Assembly (NCBI RefSeq): GCF_000307105.1
Contig: NC_018645.1
Span: 3,978,001-4,042,000, forward strand
DNA: 64,000 bases
From: Desulfobacula toluolica Tol2
GTDB lineage: Bacteria > Desulfobacterota > Desulfobacteria > Desulfobacterales > Desulfobacteraceae
Direction: 5' to 3'
Every line of letters begins with the position of its first letter. Positions within the stretch are counted from its first letter, which is position 1. The notes under the pieces were generated by a model. That model saw only the letters and a list, made by a program, of their open reading frames with translations, was not told the origin of the DNA and did not search any database. This document shows, in pieces, positions 42,631-51,335 of this stretch. The translations under genes and the position numbers were made by a program.

Positions 42631-45600
42631 ATGTACAAAAATCAAACTATAATCTTATTGATTGTTGCCTTCCTGTCCCTGGCTTCGACAGCTTTCCCGG
42701 CTGACACCAGGGACAAACAAACCCTGACCCTGCTGATGGGGGCGGCAGCTTCCTATAATGTCACCCAGGCCATTTCCCAGGTATTGGAAGACCCCGGGAT
42801 ATCAGGGCATGTGACCCTCCATTATTATACAGAGGAAGATCTGGCCGATGGAAAGATCGATCAGGAGGTCATCAATGAATCCGGCATCATCATCCTTGAT
42901 GACATGTATCGCACCTTGAGCGAATATGTTCTTGAAAATGCAAATTTCAAGACAACCAAGGTTTACGGTCTTTCCACGGTGGCAAACAACCCTGAAAAAA
43001 TCATATCCGATCCCAGGATCAAGCAGTATGCCCGTTCCCTTACCCGGAAAAACATATCAAACCTCATCTGTTTTCTGCTCAAGCGGGAATACGGCCTGGC
43101 TACGGACTGTGATCCGCCCCAAATCGTTCCGAAAACAGGTATTTTCCATCCCCAAAGTGATCGCATTTTCGAAAGCTTTGAGGCCTATTTTTCCTGGTAT
43201 AAATCATCAGGACTCTACAAAGAAAAAGGCTTCTGGGTCGGGATTCCTGAAATGAATACCTACGTTTATCCAGGAGAAACCGGATACGTTGTGCGTTCGC
43301 TCATCGAAAAGCTGGAAGCAAACCGGATCAATGTGTTGCCGGTATATTCCTATCCCCCGGACAAGGCGGTGGAACACTATTTCTACGACGAAAAAAGCCG
43401 AAAATCCAGGGTCAACCTGATTGCGGCCATGTCCTACAAGTTTGCCCCATCCAGTGCCGAAAAAACCCGAAAGCTTTTTGCCAAACTTGGGGTTCCGGTT
43501 TTAAATCCCATCAGAGTGCATTTTCTGACCATTCCCCAGTGGGAAAATGATCCCCAGGGGCTTGGACCCATGGAAGTCACCTATGCCATGAGCAACCCGG
43601 AGGTTCTGGGCCTGATCGAACCTTCCGCCATAGGCGGCAGGGTGGCATCCCGGGACAAACAAACCGGAAAAGATGTATACACCTATCAGCCCATTGAAAA
43701 GAATATCGACTTTTTCATCCAACGCATCAATGCCTGGCGCAGACTCCAGTCAACGCCGAATAAGGACAAAAAAATTGCCATCATGTTCTGGAACCACACC
43801 CCCGGCAAGCAGAACATCGGTGCCACCTACCTGAACGTGTTCCGCAGCCTGGAAGAAATTTTACAGCGGCTTTCCAAAGAAGGCTATCATGTAGCGGGTA
43901 ACCTGCCATCTGAAGAGGAGATAAAAAATCTTATCCTGGCCTCCGGCCGAAACATTGGTTCCTGGGCTTCGGGTGAGCTAGATGCGCTTATCAGCAAAGG
44001 ACAAGCGATCCGCCTGCCCTTTGAGCGCTACAAGCAATGGTATCAAACCATTGATCCAGAATACAAAAAAAAGGTAGAAAAAGACTGGGGCCGAGTGGAG
44101 GATTCCAAAATCATGACTCGGAACCAGGATATTATTTTTCCCTGTATCCCCCTTGGCAACATCATCCTTATACCCCAGCCCTCCAGGGGCTGGCATGATG
44201 ATCCGATAAAGCTATACCATTCAACCAAGCTGATGCCCCATCATCAATATACGGCATTTTACCTCTGGCTGAAAAACGAATTCAAGGCCGATGCCATCGT
44301 CTCTTTTGGGACCCACGGATCCCATGAATGGCTTCCCGGCAAGCAAGCGGGCTTAAGCCAATCCTGCTCCCCGGAAGTCCTGATCCGGGACATACCCAAT
44401 ATTTATCCCTATGTCATGGATAATATCGGAGAGGGGGTCCAGGCCAAACGCCGGGGCCGGGGCGTGATTATCGATTACCTGATCCCGGCCATGAAAAAGG
44501 CCGGAACCTATGAAGAATACGAGGAACTTGGGGGCCTTATCAGCGAGTATAACGACACCTTAATCCGGAGTCCCGAACTGGCAGGCCAAAAATTCAAGCG
44601 CATTGAAGCCATGGCAGCCAAACTGGGACTGCTTGAGGATCTGATGATAAAAAAATTTAACGAAGAGGCCATTGAAGCTGTTGAACATTATTTGCTTGAA
44701 CTGCAGGAAGCCAATCTGCCATACGGCCTTCACACCTTTGGCACCTCTCCCACAGGGGAAGCATTAGAAGAATTTTCCCAACTGATCCATGAACGCAACG
44801 ACACACTTGCTTTTCAAGAAATCAAAAAGAATTTAAGCCTTTGCAATAGAGAAATGGATCATCTGATTAAAGGCCTTGACGGCGGATACATCCCTTCTGC
44901 TGAGGCCAATGACCCCTTGAGAAACCCCGAGGCCATCCCCACGGGGAATAATTTTTACGGGTTTGATCCAGCCAAGGTGCCGTCAAAGGATGCCTGGAAC
45001 TTAGGAAAAACCCAGGCCGATCAAATGATTGAAAAATATGTAAAAGAAAACAAAACCTACCCGGAAAAAATCGGCCTGGTTTTCTGGAGTATTGAACTTC
45101 AACGCAATGAAGGAACCCAGGTGGGGACCGCTCTCCACCTTCTGGGGATGAAGCCTGTCTGGGACAAGAACAACAAGGTGATTGGGGTTGAACCCATCCC
45201 GGGAACTGTACTCGGTCGGCCGCGGATTGATGTGCATATGCAGGTGTCAGGCCTTTTCAGGGATAATTTTCCCACCCTGATTCTGCTGATGGATGAAGCC
45301 GTGCGCAAGGCCGGCCAACTAAAGGATGTGGACAATTTCATTGCTGTTCACAACCAGAAAATAAAAGCTTACCTTCTGGAAAAAGGCTATGACGAAAAAG
45401 AAGCCGATCAGTTAAAACAGCTGAGGGTGTTTTCCAATGAATTGGGCAGCTACGGTAATACCATTGAAGACCTTATTCCCAACAGCGGGCTCTGGGAAGG
45501 CGATGATGAGATTGCCGATGTGTTTATCAACTTTGTCTCCTTTGGATATGGTAAGGGCGTGTGGGGCAAACCCCTGAAGTCCGCCTACAAAAAGAATCTT

Positions 45601-46527
45601 GAAGATGTGAAAATGACCATGCACACCCGGTCCAGCAATCTGTTCATGAACCTGGATACCGACGGCGTTTTCTCAGAGCTGGGCGGCCTTGCCCTGGCCG
45701 TAAAACGGGTCAGCGGGGCATATCCGGATGTGGTGCTGTCCAACCAGATGAACCCCGATGCCGCCTATGTTGAAGATATAGAAAAAACCATTGGCAAAGA
45801 GCTGCGCTCCCGTTACCTGAATCCCAAATGGATTGAGGGCATGAAAAAGGAAAATTATGCAGGTGCAAGGGAGATGAACCGGTTTGTGGAACATCTCTGG
45901 GGCTGGCAGGTGACGACTCCCTTTGCCGTTGACGGTGCAAAATGGGAACAGATCTATGAGGTCTATATTCAGGACAAATACGGCATGGAGCTGAAATCCT
46001 TTTTTAACAAACACAACCCCTGGGCCCGACAGTCCATGGCGGCACGGATGCTGGAGGCGGACCGTAAAGAATACTGGAAAGCGCCGGAAGAGATAAAAAA
46101 GAATCTGGCCAGGACCTATGCATTAAATGTCATTGAAAAAGGGGTGGCCTGCTGTGAACACACCTGCAACAATCCCATGCTTCAAAAATTTGTCACCAAC
46201 ATCATTTCCCTCCATGGCCTGCTGACGCCCAAAGAGCTGGAGCAGTTTAAAATGGTCATTGCCAAAGCCGTGGGAAAAACCCAGGCCGAACATGAAGCCG
46301 AGCATGCCAAAACCTGGGAAGGATTGAAAGAGCCCATTGAAAAAAATCAGCAGGAAGAGACTATCAAAGCGAAAACCCAAGGCAAACAGATGAAAGGCTT
46401 TGAAATGGTTGAAGACAAAATGGAGGAGACAAAGATTACGTCATCGGGCTCATCCTGGATGGTCATGGTTATTGTCATCGGCATCATAGGCCTTGTGGCC
46501 CTGGGATGGAAAAGAAAAAAAATATAA
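42631..46527 (+). CDS. Exported, membrane-anchored CobN-like chelatase (HmuS-like)
   Basis: 1298 residues behind AGGAG. Signal peptide about 6-24 ('STAFPAD'), C-terminal membrane helix about 1270-1292 followed by 'KRKKI'. So the catalytic body lies in the periplasm, unlike classic cytoplasmic CobN. CobN/BchH-type blocks are present: 'KIAIMFWNHTPGKQNIGATY', 'HQYTAFYLWLKNEFKADAIV', 'FGTHGSHEWLPGKQ', 'YPYVMDNIGEG' and 'PRIDVHMQVSGLFRDNFPT'. No CobS/CobT or ChlI/D-like ATPase lies nearby. The following membrane genes match the HmuTUV set of haem-dechelatase loci. Under a cobalamin riboswitch it may remove or insert metal in corrinoids. Confidence 0.88.
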   Translation: MYKNQTIILLIVAFLSLASTAFPADTRDKQTLTLLMGAAASYNVTQAISQVLEDPGISGHVTLHYYTEEDLADGKIDQEVINESGIIILDDMYRTLSEYVLENANFKTTKVYGLSTVANNPEKIISDPRIKQYARSLTRKNISNLICFLLKREYGLATDCDPPQIVPKTGIFHPQSDRIFESFEAYFSWYKSSGLYKEKGFWVGIPEMNTYVYPGETGYVVRSLIEKLEANRINVLPVYSYPPDKAVEHYFYDEKSRKSRVNLIAAMSYKFAPSSAEKTRKLFAKLGVPVLNPIRVHFLTIPQWENDPQGLGPMEVTYAMSNPEVLGLIEPSAIGGRVASRDKQTGKDVYTYQPIEKNIDFFIQRINAWRRLQSTPNKDKKIAIMFWNHTPGKQNIGATYLNVFRSLEEILQRLSKEGYHVAGNLPSEEEIKNLILASGRNIGSWASGELDALISKGQAIRLPFERYKQWYQTIDPEYKKKVEKDWGRVEDSKIMTRNQDIIFPCIPLGNIILIPQPSRGWHDDPIKLYHSTKLMPHHQYTAFYLWLKNEFKADAIVSFGTHGSHEWLPGKQAGLSQSCSPEVLIRDIPNIYPYVMDNIGEGVQAKRRGRGVIIDYLIPAMKKAGTYEEYEELGGLISEYNDTLIRSPELAGQKFKRIEAMAAKLGLLEDLMIKKFNEEAIEAVEHYLLELQEANLPYGLHTFGTSPTGEALEEFSQLIHERNDTLAFQEIKKNLSLCNREMDHLIKGLDGGYIPSAEANDPLRNPEAIPTGNNFYGFDPAKVPSKDAWNLGKTQADQMIEKYVKENKTYPEKIGLVFWSIELQRNEGTQVGTALHLLGMKPVWDKNNKVIGVEPIPGTVLGRPRIDVHMQVSGLFRDNFPTLILLMDEAVRKAGQLKDVDNFIAVHNQKIKAYLLEKGYDEKEADQLKQLRVFSNELGSYGNTIEDLIPNSGLWEGDDEIADVFINFVSFGYGKGVWGKPLKSAYKKNLEDVKMTMHTRSSNLFMNLDTDGVFSELGGLALAVKRVSGAYPDVVLSNQMNPDAAYVEDIEKTIGKELRSRYLNPKWIEGMKKENYAGAREMNRFVEHLWGWQVTTPFAVDGAKWEQIYEVYIQDKYGMELKSFFNKHNPWARQSMAARMLEADRKEYWKAPEEIKKNLARTYALNVIEKGVACCEHTCNNPMLQKFVTNIISLHGLLTPKELEQFKMVIAKAVGKTQAEHEAEHAKTWEGLKEPIEKNQQEETIKAKTQGKQMKGFEMVEDKMEETKITSSGSSWMVMVIVIGIIGLVALGWKRKKI

Positions 46528-46557
46528 GGAAACACTCGTTATCAAGGAGTTATAAAA

Positions 46558-47310
46558 ATGTTTGAACAATTATGGATGAGTGGGATACTGGTTGCTTTTT
46601 CCGCTTTTGGCATCAAAGCAGGCATGGGGCTTGGCGCACAGGTTTACAGCAAAACTGTTTCTACAAAGAAAAAAGCGCTTTTTCTTGCTGCAGGCTTTTT
46701 TGCCTATCTTCTCCTGTTTTTGCTTATGTATGCCCTGGTGAGCCGGCTGAATCTGTTGAGCTACCTGGACCATCTTTCCAACATGCTCCAATACGGCATG
46801 CTGGTACATCTGCTGGTTGCCGCAGGATTGTTTGTCTGGGGAGCAAAATTGCTGTTGAATCAGTCGAAAAAAAACAATTCCTCCCTGTTCCGGGCCAGCC
46901 TGCTTCTTGTTATGCCCTGCCCGGTATGCGCCACCGTGATCCTTCTCAACCTGACCCTGGCCCTTTCCCTTTCAACCCTGACCCCGTTTTTAACCACCCT
47001 GATCCTGTTCGGTCTGTTTGCGGGCATAATTGCCGTAACTTTAGGGCTGCTTTTTCCCTATCACCATCGGATGGGCTCAGGCAATGTTTTCTTAGGATCG
47101 TCAATGACCTTGATATCCCTTTATTTTCTAATGACCGTTATCATCGCCCCCATCTACCCAAAAATAAAAGCCGCCTTTGCCATGGCGGTTTCCAATACTC
47201 CGGTAAGCGGGATCGACCCCAAATCAACCCTTATTTTATCCGGACTGTCCCTTGCCCTGGCAGGCACAGGATTTATCCGAACCTATTTTAACAAAGGAGA
47301 CATTCATTGA
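46558..47310 (+). CDS. DUF2162-like membrane protein (HmuT-like)
   Basis: 250 residues, RBS AAGGAG. Six to seven membrane helices. 'VAFSAFGIKAGMGLGAQVY' at the N-terminus, 'LLVMPCPVCATVILLNLTLALSL' (Cys pair within the helix, about residues 119-123) and 'TLGLLFPYHHRMGSGNVFLG' are the recognisable blocks of this putative transporter family. It lies between the CobN-like gene and the TolQ-like gene, as in HmuSTUV operons. The Cys/His residues may carry metal. Its stop overlaps the TTG start of the next gene. Confidence 0.78.
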   Translation: MFEQLWMSGILVAFSAFGIKAGMGLGAQVYSKTVSTKKKALFLAAGFFAYLLLFLLMYALVSRLNLLSYLDHLSNMLQYGMLVHLLVAAGLFVWGAKLLLNQSKKNNSSLFRASLLLVMPCPVCATVILLNLTLALSLSTLTPFLTTLILFGLFAGIIAVTLGLLFPYHHRMGSGNVFLGSSMTLISLYFLMTVIIAPIYPKIKAAFAMAVSNTPVSGIDPKSTLILSGLSLALAGTGFIRTYFNKGDIH

Positions 47311-47954
47311 ACCTTTTTCCTGCATTCCAAACCATTCTCTATACCATTTCCACTGCCCTGCTTTATCCGGTGGTGGCGCTGCTAATCATCCTCTGTCTCT
47401 GGCTGCTGGTCTATTCCGGCGGATTTATTGCAGAATGGATAAAGCGGACTCAATTTCGAACAAACGGGCAATTGTCGGATTCCCTGGAAATGATTCAAGA
47501 ACAGCTGGCGCTTCCCCCTTCTTTAAGTGAAAATCTGCCCGCACACATCACAGCCTACACCCGGCAGATTAAAAACATCATAGCCGGAAGTTCCGTATTT
47601 CAAGAAGAAAAAGTGGAAGACCTTAATCAACAAAAACAATATGCCTTGTTGCGGGAGGTGGATAAAATCCGTCTCATTGTCCGAATCGGCCCGAGTCTCG
47701 GGCTCATGGGAACCCTGATACCCATGGGAACCGGTCTTGCCGATTTGACCAAGGGCAATATGGCTCAACTTTCCTCAAGCCTTATCCTGGCCTTTACCAC
47801 AACGGTTGTGGGCCTGGCCCTTGGAGTTACCGCCCATTTTTTCTCTGTTGTCAAAGAACGATGGACAATTGAAGATATGCGGCATATCAACCTGATCACC
47901 GAAGCCATGGTCAAAAAAATGGTCAAAAAGGATATAAAGGCGGAAAAATTATGA
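47307..47954 (+). CDS. MotA/TolQ/ExbB-family protein (HmuU-like)
   Basis: 215 residues starting at a TTG (47307) that overlaps the previous stop; AAAGGAG is spaced correctly and no ATG fits. N-terminal helix about 15-40; then 'IRLIVRIGPSLGLMGTLIPMGTGLADL' (in parts) and 'SLILAFTTTVVGLALGVTAHF', the two conserved TolQ/ExbB channel helices with the G-L-M-G-T-L-I-P motif. It should use proton flow to power the CobN-like/DUF2162 complex, in place of the missing AAA+ ATPase; this is inference. Confidence 0.85.
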   Translation: MNLFPAFQTILYTISTALLYPVVALLIILCLWLLVYSGGFIAEWIKRTQFRTNGQLSDSLEMIQEQLALPPSLSENLPAHITAYTRQIKNIIAGSSVFQEEKVEDLNQQKQYALLREVDKIRLIVRIGPSLGLMGTLIPMGTGLADLTKGNMAQLSSSLILAFTTTVVGLALGVTAHFFSVVKERWTIEDMRHINLITEAMVKKMVKKDIKAEKL

Positions 47955-48316
47955 AATACCTGATCACCAGCCGACCGGGACAATTGGGCCGTGCCGGAAA
48001 AGAAGAGCCAATGAACGGGGTGGCGAATTTGTTTGATGTTGCCCTGGTTTTTATCGTGGCCCTTCTGCTTTCACTGATGTCCACCTTCCAGGTCCTTGAT
48101 TTTTTTAATCCTGAAAGTGATATAACCATCATGAAAAAAGTCCGGGATCAATGGCACATCATCACCAAAAAAGGCCAGGAGGTCAAAGTCAAAAAGGTGA
48201 CGGACCGCAAAGTGGGTGGAGATGAAGGCTTTGAACTTGGTACTGCCTATCAGTTAAAAGACGGCCGTGTTATCTACATTCCCAATGGCACCAATCAGGA
48301 GGAAGGTATAAAATGA
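47951..48316 (+). CDS. DUF2149-like membrane protein (HmuV-like)
   Basis: 121 residues, overlapping both neighbours by 4 bases. One membrane helix about 27-48 in 'GVANLFDVALVFIVALLLSLM', whose Asp resembles the proton-channel Asp of ExbD, then a soluble tail with 'GQEVKVKKVTDRKVGGDEGFELGTAYQLKDGRVIYIP' (in parts), typical of DUF2149. It probably pairs with the TolQ-like protein as ExbD does with ExbB. Confidence 0.8.
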   Translation: MKYLITSRPGQLGRAGKEEPMNGVANLFDVALVFIVALLLSLMSTFQVLDFFNPESDITIMKKVRDQWHIITKKGQEVKVKKVTDRKVGGDEGFELGTAYQLKDGRVIYIPNGTNQEEGIK

Positions 48317-49905
48317 AAATTTTGTTCCGATGTGTGGTAATGGTATGTTTTTTATGGGGACACTTTGTCATAACCTGTACTGCCGGACCTGATACCTCAA
48401 ACTCTTTGAAAATTGCCCTGGTGCATTACGGCGTGAGATATAAAGATCCAAAACTGAATTTAAAAGAGCTGGTGCGGCTGAATCGCAAAGCCGCCCTTGA
48501 AGGGGCACGTATCATCCTTAACACGGAACTTGCCGTCAGTGGATATTCTTTCCAATCCCGTCAGGACATTACCCCCTATACAGAAACAGACAACGGAAAA
48601 ACAATTCAGGCCATAAAAACGCTGTCCAGGGAACTGGGGATTTACGTCGGAATTACCTTTCCTGAACGCGACCCCTTAACCCAAAGTTACTATAACAGCG
48701 CCTTTGTCATTGATCCCCAGGGGCAATTGGTGTGCAAATACCATAAGATTTATGCGGAAAAGCGATGGGCAAGACCCGGCAGCCCTTATCAAGAAGGGAC
48801 ATTTGACACACCATGGGGTCGAATCGGGGTAGCCATCTGTGCAGACAGCTATTTCGGGCTGATCCCACGGACCATGGCTTTAAAGGACGCAGATTTTCTG
48901 TGGATTCCTGCCAACTGGCCTCCCACAGGCCAATTGAGTCCCCTGGAGGTCTGGCAGGCCAGGGCACTGGAAAACGGAATCTATCTGGCCGCCTGCAACA
49001 GAACCGGAAAAGATCGCGTAATGGACTGCCGACAGGCGGTTTCCGGTGTCATTGATCCCACGGGCACACCCATATTTTCAGGATCATCGGAAAGCAGCAA
49101 GATTTTTTTTGCTGATATCCCCCTGAATGAAGATGGCCGTTTTGGCAATATTCATCGACTGGAAAGGATGAAATTACGGGATATTGACCTATACCGCCAG
49201 ATCTATCTGGACCCCTGGGTTGAAAATTTAACCTTGTATTATCAGTTGCCAAAAACAGGTATGCTTGATGTTCACTGTTTTGTACCCCCATCATCGGGCC
49301 GGATTGATCTTAAGGTCTTGGAAACCGCTGTTGAAAAACGCCAAACAGACCACCCTGCCCTGTGGATACTGCCTGAATCCTCTGCAAACCAAGCAAAAGA
49401 GGCTGATCTGTTAAAGATCTCCAAAAACCGCAATGTGGCCTTTGCCTTGTCGGTTGCCGGTGAAACTCAGACGCTGAGTCTGATTACTCCCAAAGGCATT
49501 CAGCCCTTTTTTGAACCGGATATCATCCCTTCTCAGGCATTTCCCTTTAAACTCATTCACTACGGACCTGCTGCCATCGCCATGGTTCCAATGGAGGCTT
49601 TCAGGCATCCGGAACTTGCTGTTGTTCTCGCCAAATTGGGATGTGATCTGGTGGTAGTGTCTGAAGACAAGCTATCTTCGAAAGATCTGCTTTTAAGCCG
49701 AATGAGGGTACTTAACAGCGTTGCTGTGGCAGCTTGTTCGAACAATGGGGCACAGATCACCTGCATGCAGGGGCTTCACGGCAACCTGGATCAACAGCAC
49801 CAGATCCAGCCGGGTGTTTGTACCTATGGTTTGGATACATCCAGGACACGCAAGAAAAGTTTTCAATATCACATTGATTATGATCTATTGCTAAAAAACA
49901 ATTAA
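48313..49905 (+). CDS. Exported nitrilase-family amidohydrolase, tandem domains
   Basis: 530 residues, overlapping the DUF2149-like gene by 4 bases. Signal peptide about 5-24. The first carbon-nitrogen hydrolase domain (about 32-285) has the full triad: Glu72 in 'LNTELAVSGYSF', Lys145 in 'KYHKIYAEK' and Cys176 in 'VAICADSYF'. The second (about 305-520) keeps the fold pattern ('ALWILPESSAN', 'LGCDLVVVSEDKL') but lacks an equivalent Cys ('AIAMVPMEAF'), so it is probably non-catalytic. Family members hydrolyse or transfer amides. As last gene of the riboswitch-controlled CobN-like operon it may act on corrin side-chain amides; that is inference. Confidence 0.85.
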   Translation: MKILFRCVVMVCFLWGHFVITCTAGPDTSNSLKIALVHYGVRYKDPKLNLKELVRLNRKAALEGARIILNTELAVSGYSFQSRQDITPYTETDNGKTIQAIKTLSRELGIYVGITFPERDPLTQSYYNSAFVIDPQGQLVCKYHKIYAEKRWARPGSPYQEGTFDTPWGRIGVAICADSYFGLIPRTMALKDADFLWIPANWPPTGQLSPLEVWQARALENGIYLAACNRTGKDRVMDCRQAVSGVIDPTGTPIFSGSSESSKIFFADIPLNEDGRFGNIHRLERMKLRDIDLYRQIYLDPWVENLTLYYQLPKTGMLDVHCFVPPSSGRIDLKVLETAVEKRQTDHPALWILPESSANQAKEADLLKISKNRNVAFALSVAGETQTLSLITPKGIQPFFEPDIIPSQAFPFKLIHYGPAAIAMVPMEAFRHPELAVVLAKLGCDLVVVSEDKLSSKDLLLSRMRVLNSVAVAACSNNGAQITCMQGLHGNLDQQHQIQPGVCTYGLDTSRTRKKSFQYHIDYDLLLKNN

Positions 49906-50027
49906 AAAAGCAATGGCCCCCTGATTTCCCGGCAAATTACAACCAGCGGAGTTACCGGGTTCAGGTGATTTAACAGCAGTTATCAATAATCCATTGAGTG
50001 AATTGTAATGTTTTTATGTCTGGGGAT

Positions 50028-50122
50028 GTTTATGCTTGACACACAACTCAATTTAAGATTGATTGTCAGGTAATAAAGCAATTTAATTTGCTAAATATTT
50101 TGCTATAATAAGATTTTAAAAC
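50028..50122 (+). repeat. Imperfect direct repeat, copy 1
   Basis: Begins GTTTATGCTTGACACA and ends near AAGATTTTAAAACAA. Most positions match 50601-50697, with small gaps. It contains TTGACA and a TATAAT (50104-50109), so it may carry the promoter of the glutaredoxin-like gene. Confidence 0.7.
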
Positions 50123-50164
50123 AAAAAATTACCCATCATACAACTGATTATCAAAGAGGTTATT

Positions 50165-50419
50165 ATGTTGAAAGTATATGCTGCCAAATGGTGTCCACAT
50201 TGTACGAAAACCGTTGAATATTTAAAAAACAACAACATTGAATTTGAATATTTTGAAATAGAAAAGCAATCAGAAGAGACAATTCAAAAAATCATTGAAA
50301 TAAACGGAGGAGATGATTGGGTTGTACCAACACTTGAATTTAATGGAAATTGGAGGAAAGGCAAAGTCTATAATGAAAAAGAACTTGGCTTTGATTTAAA
50401 TAAATTAGGATTAAAATAA
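50165..50419 (+). CDS. Glutaredoxin-like protein
   Basis: 84 residues behind AAAGAGG. The active-site motif 'AAKWCPHCTKTVEYL' puts C-P-H-C at about residues 10-13, followed by the thioredoxin-fold strand 'IEFEYFEIEKQ' and the cis-Pro segment 'WVVPTLEF'. It matches short glutaredoxin/NrdH-like proteins that reduce small disulfides. It stands between the two ~95-bp repeats and next to an IS110 remnant, so it may have been moved or duplicated into place. Confidence 0.88.
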   Translation: MLKVYAAKWCPHCTKTVEYLKNNNIEFEYFEIEKQSEETIQKIIEINGGDDWVVPTLEFNGNWRKGKVYNEKELGFDLNKLGLK

Positions 50420-50424
50420 AGCCA

Positions 50425-50568
50425 TAACTTTAAAAATTTACTAACACCGGTTTTCGTCTTAATCACCTTGGCGATTTTCAATTCATTACTATCACCGTCA
50501 AAAACTACAGCTATTTGAAACTTGTCTCCCAAATCGACTCCAATTGTGATATTATTTCTGTTATCCAT
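50425..50568 (-). pseudogene. IS110-family transposase, N-terminal remnant
   Basis: On the minus strand, ATG 50568 begins about 48 residues that closely follow the transposase at 11354: 'ITIGVDLGDKFQIAVVFDGD' against 'ITIGMDLGDKFHIAVVFDSD', then 'KTKTGVSKF' against 'NTKTGIRTF'. Similarity stops at about 50425 where the frame runs into the antisense of the glutaredoxin gene. The leader GAGGGG...CC before the ATG also matches. The remaining 300 residues are lost. Confidence 0.85.
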
Positions 50569-50600
50569 GGATAGCCCCTCTTCTGTTTCATGTATAGACT

Positions 50601-50697
50601 GTTTATGCTTGACACATGCATTAATTTGAGATTGATTGTCAGGTAAGAAAGCAATCTGATTTCCCAAATATTTTGCCATGATAAGGATTTAAAACAA
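50601..50697 (+). repeat. Imperfect direct repeat, copy 2
   Basis: Counterpart of 50028-50122 in the same orientation. The shared core GATTGATTGTCAGGTAA is exact. The TATAAT of copy 1 is degraded here. It sits directly upstream of the J-domain gene. Confidence 0.7.
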
Positions 50698-50729
50698 CTA
50701 TTACGAAATCACAAATAAGGATTAACGGA

Positions 50730-51320
50730 ATGAACAGCATCGCCTTTGATGATTATTATGAAGACCTTCAAATAAGTCCCAATGCTGATTTGGAAACTAT
50801 TGAGCGTATTTATCGATTACTGGCAAAACGCTACCACCCGGACAATAAAAAAACAGGGAGTCTTGATAAATTTAATATTATCAACAAAGCGCATCAAGTG
50901 CTGTCAAATCCGGAAAAACGAGCTGCCTATGATGTTGTATATGAAGAAAAAAAGAATCATCAGTGGCAAGCTATTTCACAAATTTCTTCGCATGACGGAT
51001 ATGAGCAAGATTTGTATAATCGAAGATGCCTGCTGTCCATATTATATATTAAGTGCAGGGAGAATCCATCCGACCCGGGTATCGGTTTGTGGCACCTTGA
51101 AAAAATGTTAGGCTGGCCGGAAAATGTAATGGAATTTCATTTCTGGTATTTAAAAGAAAAAAGTTATATCCGGCGCGACGAAAACGGCCAGTTGGCTATC
51201 ACAGTAACAGGTGTAGACAAAATTGAGCAAGATGGTTTGGTGCTGGGAAAAGATCGATTACTGCCGGAATCCACAGAAGAAAACCACAGATTAAAACTTA
51301 TTAAAGATGATCCAACTTAA
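50730..51320 (+). CDS. J-domain protein with C-terminal uncharacterised domain
   Basis: 196 residues. J domain about 8-70: 'DYYEDLQISPNADLETIERIYRLLAKRYHPDNKK' (read in parts; the H-P-D motif is at about 36-38) and 'INKAHQVLSNPEKRAAYD'. It stimulates a DnaK-type chaperone. No G/F-rich or zinc-finger region follows, so it is a class C type. The second half ('LLSILYIKCRENPSDPGIG', 'WHLEKMLGWPENVMEFHFWYLKEKSYI') looks like a winged-helix module, perhaps for a specific partner. It is convergent with cpaF. Confidence 0.85.
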   Translation: MNSIAFDDYYEDLQISPNADLETIERIYRLLAKRYHPDNKKTGSLDKFNIINKAHQVLSNPEKRAAYDVVYEEKKNHQWQAISQISSHDGYEQDLYNRRCLLSILYIKCRENPSDPGIGLWHLEKMLGWPENVMEFHFWYLKEKSYIRRDENGQLAITVTGVDKIEQDGLVLGKDRLLPESTEENHRLKLIKDDPT

Positions 51321-51335
51321 AACAGTCTTGTCCAT

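Noticed and set aside
46572-47291. 239-codon plus-strand frame in a second frame of the DUF2162-like gene
   Set aside because: Composition (Pro, Arg, Cys, Ser-rich) is that of an out-of-frame shadow; the in-frame product has clear membrane helices and overlapping neighbours.
49964-49990. Possible third cobalamin riboswitch after the nitrilase gene (TTCAGGTGATTTAACAGC)
   Set aside because: Only the first few bases resemble the aptamer start; the GGGAA, GCCGCTGTAA and GTCAGAAGACC blocks are absent.
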